A DNA stretch of 64,000 nucleotides from Kocuria rosea subsp. polaris (GCF_001483755.1 NZ_LQBK01000033.1:72771-136770); one strand, 5' to 3'; numbered from the stretch's first letter, positions 8,887-21,538 are shown. Translations and numbers: made by a program. The notes: generated from the letters alone by a model not told the origin.

Positions 8887-10449
8887 TCAGGCCTGCAGCG
8901 CCGCGGGCTCCTCGTAGCGCGGGAACACCGGGACGGGCCGGGGCAGCTCCGTGCCGGCGGCCAGGGGCGTGCCCAGGGCGGTGAACAGGCGGGCCTCGCC
9001 CTCCTCCTGGCCGAGCACGTCGAGCAGCCGGGCGGCGGCGTCCGGCATCACGGGCTGCACGAGGACGCCGACCACGCGCACCACCTCGAGCGTCACCCAC
9101 AGCACGGTGGCCATCCGCTCGGCGTCGGTCTTGCGCAGCTTCCAGGGCTCCATGGCCGTGAAGTACCGGTTGGCCTCGGCGACCACCCGCCAGATCCGCT
9201 CGAGCGCCCGGTGGAACTGCTGCTCGTCGAACTCGGCGCGCACCGGCGCGTAGAGCCCGGCCGCGGCGGCGAGCATGGCGTGGTCCTCGGGGGTGAGCTC
9301 CCCCGGCACGGGGACCCGGCCCTCGCAGTTCTTGGCGACCATCGACAGCGAGCGCTGGGCGAGGTTGCCGAGGTCGTTGGCGAGGTCGGAGTTGATCCGG
9401 CTCTTGATCCCGTCGTGCGAGTAGCTGCCGTCCTGGCCGAACGGCACCTCGCGCAGCAGGAAGAAGCGCAGCGGGTCGAGGCCGTACTCGGCCACGAGGG
9501 CGTGCGGGTCGATGACGTTGCCCACGGACTTGGACATCTTCTCGCCCTGGTTGAAGAGGAAGCCGTGGGCGAAGACGCGCCGGGGCAGCGGCAGTCCGGC
9601 GGACATCAGGAACGCCGGCCAGTACACGGCGTGGAAGCGGGCGATGTCCTTGCCGATCACGTGGGCGTCGGCCGGCCAGTACCGCCGGAACGTCTCGGCG
9701 TCGGTCTCCGGGAAGCCCACCCCGGTGAGGTAGTTGGTGAGGGCGTCCACCCACACGTACATGACGTGGTCCGGGTCGCCGGGCACGGGCACGCCCCAGT
9801 CGAAGGTGGTGCGGGAGATCGAGAGGTCCTCCAGCCCCGAGCGCACGAACGAGGCGACCTCGTTGCGGCGGGTCTCGGGGAAGACGAAGCCCTCCTGCTC
9901 GTAGAGGGCCAGCAGCCGGTCCTGGTAGGCGGAGAGGCGGAAGAAGTAGGACTCCTCCTCGGTCCAGGTGACCTCCGTGCCGGTGCCCGTCGAGCACCGC
10001 ACCCCGTCCTCCCGGACCTCGGTCTCGTCCTCGCCGTAGAACGCCTCGTCGCGCACGGAGTACCAGCCGGCGTACTTGCCGAGGTAGATGTCCCCCGCCT
10101 CCTCCATCCGCCGCCAGATGGCCGCCGACGCCGCGTAGTGGTCGGCGTCCGTGGTGCGGATGAAGCGGTCGTAGGAGATGTTCAGGGCGTCGTCCATCTC
10201 CCGGAAGCGCGCCGAGTTGCGGTCCGCGAGCTCCCGGGCCGTGAGGCCCTCCTTCTCCGCGGTCTGCTGCATCTTCTGGCCGTGCTCGTCGGTGCCGGTC
10301 AGGAAGCGGACGTCGTAGCCGTCCAGCCGCTTGAACCGGGCCATGACGTCGGTCGCGATGACCTCGTAGGCGTGCCCGATGTGCGGGGTGCCGTTGGGGT
10401 ACGCGATGGCCGTGGTGATGTAGTACGGGGTGCGGTGGGAGGAAGTCAC
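8887..10449 (-). CDS. metG: Methionyl-tRNA synthetase
   Basis: A 520-residue class I synthetase that charges initiator and elongator tRNA-Met. The HIGH motif is in [12 protein letters not shown] (about residues 17-28) and KMSKS is intact in [11 protein letters not shown]. The C-terminal half is the helical anticodon-binding domain; no extra C-terminal tRNA-binding domain is present. The GTG at 10449 is used because TAGAGT (10457-10462) lies 7 bases before it and the reading frame upstream is antisense to the AIM24-like gene. An ATG start further inside would cut off the conserved N-terminus. Confidence 0.96.
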   Translation of the reverse strand: MTSSHRTPYYITTAIAYPNGTPHIGHAYEVIATDVMARFKRLDGYDVRFLTGTDEHGQKMQQTAEKEGLTARELADRNSARFREMDDALNISYDRFIRTTDADHYAASAAIWRRMEEAGDIYLGKYAGWYSVRDEAFYGEDETEVREDGVRCSTGTGTEVTWTEEESYFFRLSAYQDRLLALYEQEGFVFPETRRNEVASFVRSGLEDLSISRTTFDWGVPVPGDPDHVMYVWVDALTNYLTGVGFPETDAETFRRYWPADAHVIGKDIARFHAVYWPAFLMSAGLPLPRRVFAHGFLFNQGEKMSKSVGNVIDPHALVAEYGLDPLRFFLLREVPFGQDGSYSHDGIKSRINSDLANDLGNLAQRSLSMVAKNCEGRVPVPGELTPEDHAMLAAAAGLYAPVRAEFDEQQFHRALERIWRVVAEANRYFTAMEPWKLRKTDAERMATVLWVTLEVVRVVGVLVQPVMPDAAARLLDVLGQEEGEARLFTALGTPLAAGTELPRPVPVFPRYEEPAALQA

Positions 10450-10545
10450 GGCCTCCACTCTACCGACCTCCGGGAGGGTGCGGGCCCGGGCCGCCGGTGC
10501 CACGATGGTGGGGACAGCGAGCACCGAGCACCCCGGGAGGCCACC

Positions 10546-11214
10546 GTGCGCAGCGAGCTCTTCGCCCAGGACCACTTCGAGCAGCAGAGCCGGGAGCGCT
10601 GGACACGGCAGTCCGACCGGATGCTGCGCGTGGGCCTGGGCCCCGACGTCGTCGCCACCAAGGGCGCCATGGTCGCCTACCAGGGCCGGATGAGCTTCCG
10701 GCACGAGGGCGCCGGCTCCATCGGCAAGCTCATGAAGAAGGTGCTGACCAGCGAGGACGCCCCCATGATGCGGGTCTCGGGCGAGGGCGAGGTGTTCTTC
10801 GCCCGGCAGGCGCGCCACGTGTTCACCGTCCTGCTCGAGGGCGAGGCCATCAGTGTCGGCAGTGCGTCCCTGCTGGCCTTCGACGACACCCTGGCCTGGG
10901 ACATCCGGCGGGTGGGCGGGGCGGGGCTGATGGCCGGCGGGCTGTTCAACCTGGAGCTCTCCGGCCACGGCGTGCTCGCCCTGTGCTCGGACGGCCCGCC
11001 CATGATCCTCGACTGCTCCGGGCAGCCCACGTTCGTGGACCCGCAGGCCGCGGTGGCGTGGTCGGCGAACCTCGTGCCCGGGATCCAGAACGACCTGTCG
11101 ATGGGCTCGCTGCTGCGCGGGGGCTCCGGCGAGTCGTTCCAGCTCGCCTTCTCCGGCCCGGGCTTCGTCGTCGTCCAGCCCTCCGAGGGCGTGCCGGTCG
11201 TGCGGCAGGGCTGA
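10546..11214 (+). CDS. AIM24 family protein
   Basis: A 222-residue protein matching the AIM24 (TIGR00266-like) family of beta-rich proteins, named for a yeast mitochondrial protein; the bacterial function is not established. Typical segments are [12 protein letters not shown] (about 42-53), [10 protein letters not shown], a glycine-rich stretch before [13 protein letters not shown], and the C-terminal [21 protein letters not shown]. The GTG at 10546 is chosen because GGGAGG ends 5 bases upstream, and the protein then begins VRSELFAQD. It stands alone between metG (divergent) and ilvC (convergent). Confidence 0.8.
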   Translation: MRSELFAQDHFEQQSRERWTRQSDRMLRVGLGPDVVATKGAMVAYQGRMSFRHEGAGSIGKLMKKVLTSEDAPMMRVSGEGEVFFARQARHVFTVLLEGEAISVGSASLLAFDDTLAWDIRRVGGAGLMAGGLFNLELSGHGVLALCSDGPPMILDCSGQPTFVDPQAAVAWSANLVPGIQNDLSMGSLLRGGSGESFQLAFSGPGFVVVQPSEGVPVVRQG

Positions 11215-11278
11215 GCCCGGTCACCGCCCGGGGCGCGCGGCGGCCGCTTCCGCCCTCGGGGCAGGGCCCGGACGCGGC

Positions 11279-11333
11279 GAGGGGCCGCGTCCGCACGGAG
11301 TGCTCGGCGCATTCCGTGCGGTCGCGGCCCCTC
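11279..11333. terminator. Bidirectional terminator between the AIM24-like gene and ilvC
   Basis: Two 21-base arms (GAGGGGCCGCG-T-CCGCACGGA and its complement) with one T/T mismatch and a loop of about 12 bases. It lies between two convergent genes and can serve both. Confidence 0.75.
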
Positions 11334-11377
11334 GGCCGGTGTCCCGGCACCGCTCGCGGCGGCGGGGCGGGCGCGGA

Positions 11378-14912
<3,535 letters not shown>

Positions 14913-14980
14913 GTCAGCAGTCCTTCTGGTCTGGGTGGTTCTGTTCCGGCGGGGACGTCGCTCCGCCGTGGGCGCCGGGC

Positions 14981-15023
14981 AAGAAAAAGGGCCCTCGCGG
15001 CACCGGGAGGTGCGACAGGGCCC
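14981..15023 (-). terminator. Attenuator terminator upstream of ilvB
   Basis: Read on the minus strand, GGGCCCTGTCGCACC pairs with a near-complement ending GAGGGCCC, then TTTTTCTT follows, a classical intrinsic terminator. It lies 22 bases after the leader peptide stop and about 70 bases before the ilvB ATG, where it can only work as an attenuator. Confidence 0.8.
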
Positions 15024-15045
15024 GTGCGCTCGACCGGTCGTCGGC

Positions 15046-15108
15046 TCAGGCCCCGCGTCCGACGAGGACGCGTACCGTGAGCTGGACGACACCGTGGCTG
15101 AGTTGCAT
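15046..15108 (-). CDS. ilvBNC leader peptide
   Basis: A 20-codon frame, [20 protein letters not shown], ending in TGA. Eight of the ten codons from position 7 to 16 excluding Q and T/R are hydrophobic controls: five Val and two Leu codons fall within residues 7-16, plus Leu3. It lies between a promoter and an intrinsic terminator ahead of ilvB, as in ribosome-mediated attenuation of ilv operons. The sequence covering codons 15-17 (TCGTCGG) can pair with CCGACGA just past the stop codon, giving a candidate early stem that a stalled ribosome would break. No Ile codon is present. The ATG appears to coincide with the transcription start. Confidence 0.75.
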   Translation of the reverse strand: MQLSHGVVQLTVRVLVGRGA

Positions 15109-15114
15109 GCTCCC

Positions 15115-15143
15115 ATGCTCTGCCGCCCGCCCGAGTGTGTCAA
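15115..15143 (-). promoter_or_regulatory. Promoter of the ilvBNC leader
   Basis: A perfect TTGACA (15138-15143 on the minus strand) and GAGCAT (15115-15120) with a 17-base spacer. The -10 is weak but keeps the key A2 and T6. The next purine at position +7 is the A of the leader ATG at 15108, implying a leaderless leader transcript. Confidence 0.65.
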
Positions 15144-15188
15144 TCTTCGGACTCCGTGTCCCACGATGTGAGACACGGCACGTCCGGG

Positions 15189-16193
15189 CTACCGGTTCCC
15201 GGGCGCCGGGACGTCGAGCCGGCCCTCCTGCTGCAGGAAGAGGGGCCGCTCCCCCGCGGCGATCCGCTCGAGCTGGGTCCGCAGCAGCCGCCGCACGCGA
15301 GGGCGGTACGAGGTGCAGGAACCACCGGTGTGCGGGGTGAGGACGGCCCCGGGGGCGCGGAACAGCGGGTGGTCGCCGGGGAGGGGCTCGGGCTCGACGA
15401 CGTCCAGCGCGCAGCGGAGCCGCCCGGACACCACCTCCTCGGTGAGCGCGGGGGTGTCCACCACGCGGCCGCGGCCCACGTTGACCACCAGGGCGTCGTC
15501 GGGGAGCAGGGACAGCACGCGGGCGTCGACGAGCCCGTCCGTCGCCGGGCTCGCGGGCAGGGCCAGCACGAGCACGTCCGTGTCCGGCAGCAGCCCGGGC
15601 AGCTCGTCGGCCCCGTGCACGGGGCCGCGCTCGTCGGTGCGGGCCCGGGAGGCCACGCGCGTCACCTCGACCTCGAAGGGGAGCAGCCGGTCGACCACGG
15701 CGGAGCCGATCTCGCCCACGCCCAGCACCAGGACGCGGCTGTCGGCCAGGCTGCGGGTCGCGAAGCGGCGCCAGACGCCGTCGTGCTGCTGCAGCACGGC
15801 GCGGTCGAGCTCACGCTGGGCGGCGAGGATCAGGCCCAGGGCCAGCTCGGCGGTGCCGGCCGCGTGCACCCAGCCCGCGCTCGAGATCGCGAGGCCGGGG
15901 CCGACGGCCTCCGGCACGCCGTCGAAGCCTGTGGTCTGCAGCTGCACGAGGCGCAGGCGCGTCGCGGCCGGGAGGGCCTCGATCCAGGGACCGGCGACGG
16001 GGGCCACCGCCACGTCGATCTCGTCGGCGCGGGCCCCGACCGGGTCGCCGGCCATGTCCCAGAGGACGCAGCGGAAGCCCGGCACACGGGCGCTCAGGTG
16101 GTCCACGAGCTCCTGCTCGGGGAGGGAGACCACGCGCAGCGCGGAGAGCGGGACGGACGGGGTGGACGGCGCGGACGTCGGTGCGGAGGCCAT
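15189..16193 (-). CDS. D-isomer-specific 2-hydroxyacid dehydrogenase
   Basis: A 334-residue NAD-dependent dehydrogenase. The nucleotide-binding segment is VLVLGVGEIGSAVVDRL, and the catalytic residues are seen in VNVGRGRVVDTPAL (Arg), ALDVVEPEPLP (Glu) and LTPHTGG (His). It lacks the C-terminal ACT domain of SerA, so it is not the usual phosphoglycerate dehydrogenase; the substrate is unknown. I chose ATG 16193 because TACCAT (16201-16206) ends 7 bases upstream, the leaderless pattern seen elsewhere here; ATG 16202 would add three residues. Its stop is about 45 bases before the ilv promoter region. Confidence 0.85.
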   Translation of the reverse strand: MASAPTSAPSTPSVPLSALRVVSLPEQELVDHLSARVPGFRCVLWDMAGDPVGARADEIDVAVAPVAGPWIEALPAATRLRLVQLQTTGFDGVPEAVGPGLAISSAGWVHAAGTAELALGLILAAQRELDRAVLQQHDGVWRRFATRSLADSRVLVLGVGEIGSAVVDRLLPFEVEVTRVASRARTDERGPVHGADELPGLLPDTDVLVLALPASPATDGLVDARVLSLLPDDALVVNVGRGRVVDTPALTEEVVSGRLRCALDVVEPEPLPGDHPLFRAPGAVLTPHTGGSCTSYRPRVRRLLRTQLERIAAGERPLFLQQEGRLDVPAPGNR

Positions 16194-16251
16194 GACGGCC
16201 ATGGTAGACGCGGCGGCCGCCGGGGCCGTCGCACGGGCAGGACCCGCGGAA

Positions 16252-16279
16252 TGGACAAGCCGGTCCGAGGTGGTAGAGT
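16252..16279 (+). promoter_or_regulatory. Probable promoter of tRNA-Lys
   Basis: TGGACA and TAGAGT separated by 16 bases, about 95 bases upstream of the tRNA. A second -10-like TACTGT at 16351-16356 without a good -35 is closer to the tRNA and is an alternative. Confidence 0.4.
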
Positions 16280-16372
16280 CTTCTCTCGTTGCGAGACGGG
16301 ACATGGCGGACGCCGACCGGCGCGATTCGGCCCCCGGGCCGCGGACGTGCTACTGTTCTTGCCGCACCACCA

Positions 16373-16448
16373 GCGCCTCTAGCTCAATTGGCAGAGCAAT
16401 TGACTCTTAATCAATGGGTTCTCGGTTCGAGTCCGAGGGGGCGCACCA
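16373..16448 (+). tRNA. tRNA-Lys (anticodon CTT)
   Basis: A 76-base gene including an encoded CCA end. Acceptor GCGCCTC pairs with GGGGCGC, discriminator A, anticodon loop CTCTTAA, D-arm AGCTCAATTGGCAGAGC and T-arm GGTTCGAGTCC. A strong terminator follows directly. Confidence 0.95.
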
Positions 16449-16450
16449 TG

Positions 16451-16488
16451 GAAGGGCCCCACCGCGCAGCAGCGCGGTGGGGCCCTTC
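16451..16488 (+). terminator. Terminator of tRNA-Lys
   Basis: Perfect arms GAAGGGCCCCACCGC and complement around a short loop, beginning 3 bases after the tRNA 3' end. Together with the minus-strand hairpin at 16610-16639 it fills most of the 297-base gap to the marR gene; I see no gene in that gap. Confidence 0.75.
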
Positions 16489-16609
16489 GTCGTCCCCGGC
16501 CGGTGGCCCGCCCCTCCCCCGGAGGTGGGCCGCTGCGCCGGGCCACGCCCTTCACCGCCCGGCGTCCCGCGAGCCGCCCGCCCTGCCCGCGGCACGGGCG
16601 ACGGGCACG

Positions 16610-16639
16610 AAAAAACCGGGGTCCTCGACGTGCCCCGGT
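16610..16639 (-). terminator. Intrinsic terminator of the marR gene
   Basis: On the minus strand ACCGGGG...CCCCGGT is followed by a run of six T, about 105 bases past the marR stop codon. This is one of few hairpins here with a true T-tract. Confidence 0.65.
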
Positions 16640-16745
16640 GCTCCCCGCGGGGGTCACCACCTCGTGGCCCCGCGCGCGCTCTCGCCGGGGACCATGGGCC
16701 CCGCCGGCGATCCGGCCCCGCCCCGGGGACCGTGGTGCGGCCGGA

Positions 16746-17282
16746 TCAGGGAACGGCGTCCTCCTGGCTGCCGGCCTCGGCGATCTCGCGCGACTCCTCG
16801 GGAGTGGTCGCGTCGGCGGAACCGGCGTCGGTGACCGTCCCGTCCGGCTGGACCCGCAGCTTCCAGCGGGCGCCGCCGAGCGTGGTGATGATGTCGGCCA
16901 GGGTGCGGCGCAGGTTCTCGTCCGTGAGCAGCCCGTGGTCCACCAGCTCGTCCTCGAGCTGGGTGGCGGCCTCGAGGATGCGCTTGCCCTCCGGGGTGAT
17001 CGAGACGAGGTGGCTGCGGCGGTCCCGGACGTTCTTGGACCGGGTGACGTGGCCGTGCAGCTCGAGCCGGTGCAGCGTCTTGCCCATGGTCTGGGCCTGC
17101 ACCCGGACCCGGTGCGCCAGCTGGGCCTGGGTCATGCTCCCCGCCGTCTTCAGCACGTCCAGGGCCATGACGCCCGCGTGGGTCACACCGAGCGTGGCCA
17201 GGCGCTCGTTCCACGCGTGCTCCACGAGCCGGGCCGCGGTCGAGAGCAATCGGTTGGTCGGCCATTGAGTGGTGAAAGGCAT
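16746..17282 (-). CDS. MarR family transcriptional regulator
   Basis: A 178-residue regulator. The winged helix-turn-helix lies at about residues 36-100: MTQAQLAHRVRVQAQTMGK is the recognition-helix region and RDRRSHLVSITPEGK the wing. The C-terminal 30 residues are acidic and variable. Start ATG 17282 has no ribosome site, but TAGACT (17290-17295) lies 7 bases upstream, so it is probably leaderless. Two 11-base direct repeats CATGCWAAGCA, 42 bases apart, flank its promoter and suggest autoregulation. It is divergent from the peroxiredoxin gene bcp, a plausible but unproven target. Confidence 0.85.
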   Translation of the reverse strand: MPFTTQWPTNRLLSTAARLVEHAWNERLATLGVTHAGVMALDVLKTAGSMTQAQLAHRVRVQAQTMGKTLHRLELHGHVTRSKNVRDRRSHLVSITPEGKRILEAATQLEDELVDHGLLTDENLRRTLADIITTLGGARWKLRVQPDGTVTDAGSADATTPEESREIAEAGSQEDAVP

Positions 17283-17338
17283 GCAAAGCAGTCTACCGAC
17301 CCGGAACCCCGAATACAGCACCATGCTAAGCAAACTTA
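17280..17338. promoter_or_regulatory. Candidate MarR operator: two direct repeats 42 bp apart
   Basis: CATGCAAAGCA (17280-17290) overlaps the marR start and -10 region, and CATGCTAAGCA (17322-17332) lies beyond its -35. The spacing is four helical turns. The second copy continues into TAAGCAAACTTA (17327-17338), similar to the palindrome at 1162-1173. The region is AT-rich relative to its surroundings. Binding by the adjacent MarR protein is inference. Confidence 0.45.
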
Positions 17339-17498
17339 TGAGCATTTCTCTGCGCGTGAACGCGCGGGGGCCGGAACGGGCTCCGGCGGAGCGCGGGATC
17401 CCGGCGCGGGCGACGGTAGTGTTCGTGGTCCGCGGCCGTCCCGCGGCACCCGCGCCGCGGCCGGCACCACAGCACCGACACGACGGAGGAGCACCCCC

Positions 17499-17972
17499 AT
17501 GGCAGCACGCCTCGAACCGGGCCGGAAGGCCCCCGACTTCGCCCTGCCCGACGCCGACGGCCGGACCGTCTCGCTCGCCGACCACCGCGGGCGGCGCGTG
17601 GTCGTCTACTTCTACCCGAAGGCGTCCACCCCCGGCTGCACCACGCAGGCGTGCGACTTCCGGGACAGCCTGGAGCGCTTCGCCGTGGACGGGTTCACCG
17701 TGCTCGGCATCTCCCCCGACGGGCCGGAGGCCCTGGCGCGGTTCGCCGAGAAGGAGTCCCTCCCCTTCCCCCTGCTCTCCGACGCCGACCACCGGGTCGC
17801 CGAGGCCTACGGGGCCTGGGGCGAGAAGAAGAACTACGGGAAGACCTACGAGGGCCTGATCCGCTCCACCGTGGTGGTCGGCCCCGACGGCGACGTGGAG
17901 CTCGCGCAGTACAACGTGCGCGCCACGGGCCACGTGGCGAAGCTGCGCCGCGACCTCGGCCTGGCGGGCTGA
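17499..17972 (+). CDS. bcp: Peroxiredoxin, Bcp/PrxQ type
   Basis: A 157-residue thiol peroxidase that reduces hydrogen peroxide and organic hydroperoxides in the cytosol. The peroxidatic Cys47 sits in TPGCTTQACDF with the resolving Cys52 five residues later, the atypical two-Cys arrangement of the Bcp subfamily. Family segments APDFALPDADG (11-21) and VVVYFYPKASTPGC are present. ATG 17499 has GGAGGA 8 bases upstream. It is divergent from a marR gene and followed by a hairpin ahead of tRNA-Leu. Confidence 0.93.
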   Translation: MAARLEPGRKAPDFALPDADGRTVSLADHRGRRVVVYFYPKASTPGCTTQACDFRDSLERFAVDGFTVLGISPDGPEALARFAEKESLPFPLLSDADHRVAEAYGAWGEKKNYGKTYEGLIRSTVVVGPDGDVELAQYNVRATGHVAKLRRDLGLAG

Positions 17973-17983
17973 GGCTAGGATGG

Positions 17984-18010
17984 CCGAGGGGCCCGGACGG
18001 GCCCCTCGGC
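17984..18010 (+). terminator. Hairpin between bcp and tRNA-Leu
   Basis: Arms GCCGAGGGGCC and complement with a 5-base loop, 12 bases past the bcp stop. It overlaps the first two bases of tRNA-Leu. TAGGAT at 17977-17982 might be a -10 for the tRNA. Confidence 0.45.
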
Positions 18011-18092
18011 GCGAGTGGTGGAACTGGCAGACACGCAGGATTTAGGTTCCTGTGCCCTGACCGGCGTGCGGGTTCGAGTCCCGCCTCGCGCA
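18009..18092 (+). tRNA. tRNA-Leu (anticodon TAG)
   Basis: An 84-base class II tRNA with a long variable arm (TGCCCTGACCGGCG region). Acceptor GCGCGAG/CTCGCGC, discriminator A, anticodon stem CAGGA/TCCTG around loop TTTAGGT, and T-arm GGTTCGAGTCC. CCA is not encoded. Confidence 0.95.
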
Positions 18093-18182
18093 CCCGACGG
18101 TCCCCGGGCCCCGCCCGGAACCGGCCCACGACGACATCCACGACGACATCCACGACCGAACCCGCGAGGCAGCGAAGGACCC

Positions 18183-19793
18183 ATGGCGCCCAGGCGAACC
18201 CCCCGCACCGCGGCAGCGCTCGCGCTCGTCGCGGGGCTCCTCGCCGTCGGGGGGTGCGCTCCGGGGGACGGCGGCGCACCCGGCGCCCCGGCCGCCTCCC
18301 GCCCCGTGCCGAGCGCGGAGTTCGTCTTCGCCAACGCCGCCGCCGCGCCCACCCTGGACCCGGCCACGGTCAACATCCTGGAGACCTCCCGGATCGGGGC
18401 CCAGATGCTGGAGGGGCTCGTCTCCGCCGACCCCTCCACGGGAGAGGCGGTGCCGGCCCTCGCCAGGTCGTGGAAGCGCGCCGAGGACGGGCTCTCCTAC
18501 ACCTTCGCCCTCCGCGAGGACGTCCGCTTCCACGACGGCACCGAGCTCGACGCGGAGGCGGTGTGCGCGAACTTCGAGCGCTGGGAGGCCCTCGCCGCCG
18601 ACGGGGCGCGGACCCCGTTCGCCACCGTCTTCCGCACCGCGGCCCCCGGGACCCCGTCCCGCTACGCGGGGTGCGCGGCGACCTCGGCCTCCTCGGTGGA
18701 GCTCTCGCTGACGGCGCCGCACACCCCCCTGCTCCGGGCGCTGACGCAGCCGGCGTTCGGGATCGCGTCCCCTGCGGCCCTGGCGGCCGGCACGCACGAG
18801 ACCCACCCCGTGGGCACCGGCCCGTTCCGGTACGAGTCGGGGGACGGGACCAACGTGGTGCTCAGCGCGAACCCCGACTACTGGGGCCGGCTCGGGGACA
18901 TCGGCCGGCTCGAGTTCCGCACGATCCCCGAGCCCGAGCTGCGCTACGTGGCGCTGCGCCTGGGCCAGGTGGACGGCTACGACCAGGTGGGCCTGGACTC
19001 CTTCGCCCCGCTCGCCCGCGAGGGCGTGCAGGTGCTCCAGCGCGACCCGTACTCGGTGTCCTACCTCGGCATCAACCAGGACGTGGCGCCCCTGGACGAC
19101 CCGGACGTGCGGGCCGCCATCGCCGCCGCCGTGGACCGCGGTGCGATCGTGCGCGAGCACTACCCCGACGGCACCCGGGTGGCCGACCAGTTCCTGCCCG
19201 CCCGCTTCGCGATGGACGGGACCGACCTCCAGGTCCCGTCCTACAACCCGCAGCGGGCGCAGGAGCTGCTGGAGGCCTCGTCCTACGCCGGTGAGCCGCT
19301 GCGGTTCTACTATCCGCGCAACACCTCCCGCACGTACATGCAGGAGCCCGAGAAGATCTACGCCGACATCGCGGCCCAGCTCGTCCGGGCGGGGTTCGTG
19401 GTCGAGCCAGTCCCGGTGGAGTGGTCGGACGGCTACGTGGCGCAGGTCCAGGACCCGGACGGCGACCACGCCCTGCACCTGCTGGGGCTCAACGGCGGCT
19501 ACCGCGACCCGGACTACTTCATGGCCGCGCTGTTCGGCGCTCCCCGCGGCGAGTTCGGGGTGGACGCCGCGTCCCTGTTCCGCGCGGTCAACCGCGCGCC
19601 GTCCCTGCCCGACGGCGAGGACCGGGCGAGCGCGTACTCCTCCCTCAACAACCGGATCTCCCGCCTGCTGCCCGCCGTCCCGCTGGCCCACCCCATCTCG
19701 GCGGTCGCCGTCGGCGACTCCGTGACGTCCTTCCCCCTGAGCTCGACCGGCTACGAGGCCTTCAACCGGGTCCGGCTCGACACCGCCGGCTGA
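18183..19793 (+). CDS. ABC transporter substrate-binding lipoprotein, family 5 (peptide/opine type)
   Basis: A 536-residue extracytoplasmic binding protein of the DppA/OppA (SBP_bac_5) family. The signal peptide ends in LLAVGGC with lipid-modified Cys25. The family features are [26 protein letters not shown] (in pieces near residues 55-80), [18 protein letters not shown] near 105-122 and [12 protein letters not shown]. It should capture peptides or related solutes at the outer face of the membrane. Permease and ATPase genes, normally adjacent, are absent on both sides: tRNA-Leu precedes it and mqo follows. It therefore depends on a transporter encoded elsewhere. AAGGA lies 6-8 bases before ATG 18183. 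Confidence 0.87.
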   Translation: MAPRRTPRTAAALALVAGLLAVGGCAPGDGGAPGAPAASRPVPSAEFVFANAAAAPTLDPATVNILETSRIGAQMLEGLVSADPSTGEAVPALARSWKRAEDGLSYTFALREDVRFHDGTELDAEAVCANFERWEALAADGARTPFATVFRTAAPGTPSRYAGCAATSASSVELSLTAPHTPLLRALTQPAFGIASPAALAAGTHETHPVGTGPFRYESGDGTNVVLSANPDYWGRLGDIGRLEFRTIPEPELRYVALRLGQVDGYDQVGLDSFAPLAREGVQVLQRDPYSVSYLGINQDVAPLDDPDVRAAIAAAVDRGAIVREHYPDGTRVADQFLPARFAMDGTDLQVPSYNPQRAQELLEASSYAGEPLRFYYPRNTSRTYMQEPEKIYADIAAQLVRAGFVVEPVPVEWSDGYVAQVQDPDGDHALHLLGLNGGYRDPDYFMAALFGAPRGEFGVDAASLFRAVNRAPSLPDGEDRASAYSSLNNRISRLLPAVPLAHPISAVAVGDSVTSFPLSSTGYEAFNRVRLDTAG

Positions 19794-19902
19794 GCTCGCG
19801 ACCCGGCACCCCGGCCGCATTCGGGGTTCGTCCGGGCGTGGCGATAGTCTGATCCCGACCATTCACCGGCACGGCGCCGGGCGTTCAACGGGAGCATCGA
19901 CT

Positions 19903-21387
19903 GTGACATCACCTCAGACAACGGAATCGACCGACGTCCTCCTGATCGGCGGAGGCATCATGAGCGCCACCCTCGGCGTGTTCCTCAAGGAGCTCGAGCC
20001 GCAGTGGGACATCACGATGCTGGAGCGCCTCGACCAGGTCGGCGCGGAGAGCTCCAACGTCTGGAACAACGCCGGCACCGGCCACTCCGCGCTCTGCGAG
20101 CTCAACTACGCCCCCCAGGCCGCCGACGGCTCGGTGAGCCCCGAGAAGTCGCTCGGCATCAACGAGCAGTTCCAGCTCTCCCGCCAGTTCTGGGCCTCCC
20201 TCGTGGCCGAGGGCAAGCTCCAGGAGCCCGGCACCTTCATCAACCCGGTGCCGCACATGTCCCTCGTCTTCGGCGACGCCCACAGCGACTACCTGCGCCG
20301 CCGCTGGGAGGCGCTCCAGCCGAACAAGCTCTTCGAGCGCATGGAGTACACCGAGGACCGCGAGAAGATCGCCGAGTGGGCGCCGCTGACCATGCACGGC
20401 CGCGGCGCCGGGCGCGTCGCGGCGTCCTGGTCCCCCGAGGGCACCGACGTCGACTTCGGGGAGCTGACCCGGCAGCAGGTCGCCCACCTCCGGGCCCGGG
20501 GCGGAGAGGTGCGCTACGGCCAGCAGGTCGTGGACCTCGACCGCCAGGGCGACGGCACCTGGGTCGCGAAGGTCAAGAACCGCCTCAACACCGAGGGCGA
20601 CCGGCTCGTGCGCGCCAAGTTCGTCTTCGTGGGGGCCGGGGGCGGCGCGCTGCCGCTGCTGCAGAAGTCCGGCATCCGGGAGGCCAAGGGCTACGGCGGG
20701 TTCCCGGTCTCCGGCCTGTGGCTGCGCAACTCCGACGAGAACGTCGCCGCCCAGCACAACGCCAAGGTCTACGGCCAGGCCTCCGTGGGCGCCCCGCCCA
20801 TGTCCGTCCCGCACCTGGACACCCGCTACGAGCACGGGCGGCGCGCGCTGCTGTTCGGCCCCTACGGCGGGTTCAAGCCCAACTTCCTGAAGCAGGGCTC
20901 CTTCCTCGACCTGCCGCTGTCCGTGCGCCCGCACAACATCTACCCGATGACCCGCGCGGGCCTGGCCAACCTGGACCTGGTGAAGTACCTGGTGAGCGAG
21001 CTGGCCAAGACCAAGGGCCAGCGGGTCGAGGCGCTGCAGCAGTTCTACCCGACCGCCGACGGCTCGCAGTGGGAGCTGGTCGAGGCGGGGCAGCGCGTGC
21101 AGGTCATGAAGCGGGACAAGCACAAGGGCGGGGTGCTGCAGTTCGGCACCGAGCTCATCGCCGCCGCGGACGGCTCCATCGCCGGGCTGCTGGGCGCCTC
21201 CCCGGGCGCCTCGACCGCGGTGCCCATCATGCTCAACCTCCTGGCGAAGTCCTTCCCCGCGCGGATGTCCGGGTGGGAGCCGCGGCTCAAGGAGCTCATC
21301 CCCTCCTACGGCGTGAAGCTCAACGACAACCCGCAGCTCGCGGACGAGGTCATGGGCCGCACCGCTCAGGTGCTCGGCATCAACTGA
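19903..21387 (+). CDS. mqo: Malate:quinone oxidoreductase
   Basis: A 494-residue FAD enzyme at the membrane that oxidises malate to oxaloacetate and passes electrons to quinone. The FAD motif is [16 protein letters not shown] near residues 11-26; other Mqo blocks are [19 protein letters not shown] and the C-terminal [16 protein letters not shown]. The start is GTG 19903 with GGGAGC 8 bases upstream; a -10-like TAGTCT lies at 19845-19850. It is a single gene with its own strong terminator. Confidence 0.96.
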   Translation: MTSPQTTESTDVLLIGGGIMSATLGVFLKELEPQWDITMLERLDQVGAESSNVWNNAGTGHSALCELNYAPQAADGSVSPEKSLGINEQFQLSRQFWASLVAEGKLQEPGTFINPVPHMSLVFGDAHSDYLRRRWEALQPNKLFERMEYTEDREKIAEWAPLTMHGRGAGRVAASWSPEGTDVDFGELTRQQVAHLRARGGEVRYGQQVVDLDRQGDGTWVAKVKNRLNTEGDRLVRAKFVFVGAGGGALPLLQKSGIREAKGYGGFPVSGLWLRNSDENVAAQHNAKVYGQASVGAPPMSVPHLDTRYEHGRRALLFGPYGGFKPNFLKQGSFLDLPLSVRPHNIYPMTRAGLANLDLVKYLVSELAKTKGQRVEALQQFYPTADGSQWELVEAGQRVQVMKRDKHKGGVLQFGTELIAAADGSIAGLLGASPGASTAVPIMLNLLAKSFPARMSGWEPRLKELIPSYGVKLNDNPQLADEVMGRTAQVLGIN

Positions 21388-21431
21388 CACCGCGACGCCC
21401 GGCACGGCCCCGGCCGGCCGGGCGCCCGCGG

Positions 21432-21468
21432 GACGGGGCCCGGACCGGTCGCCGGTCCGGGCCCCGTC
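21432..21468 (+). terminator. Terminator of mqo
   Basis: A perfect 17-bp stem (21432-21448 with 21452-21468) and a TCG loop, 45 bases beyond the mqo stop codon. Confidence 0.7.
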
Positions 21469-21500
21469 GCCGTCCGCGCCCCGGGCGGCCCGGCCCCGGA

Positions 21501-21538
21501 GCCCCGGTGACCTGTCAGTGCCCCGGTGACCTGTCAGT
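21501..21538. promoter_or_regulatory. Perfect tandem 19-bp repeat upstream of the RND gene, candidate operator
   Basis: GCCCCGGTGACCTGTCAGT occurs twice head to tail with no mismatch. Each unit contains the palindrome TGAC-CT-GTCA. The second unit overlaps a possible promoter (GTGACC, 16 bases, TACCCT at 21548-21553) for the RND transporter at 21616. Tandem sites almost two helical turns apart suggest cooperative binding of a dimeric repressor, perhaps the MarR protein encoded at 25034; that link is inference. Confidence 0.5.

Noticed and set aside
7624-10545. Long upstream extension of the AIM24-like reading frame
   Set aside because: It is antisense to leuB and metG and lacks domain signals. 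A GTG at 10546 with GGGAGG upstream begins the recognisable protein.
15189-16193. serA (phosphoglycerate dehydrogenase) identity for the 2-hydroxyacid dehydrogenase near ilvB
   Set aside because: At 334 residues it lacks the C-terminal domains typical of actinobacterial SerA, so only the family is stated.
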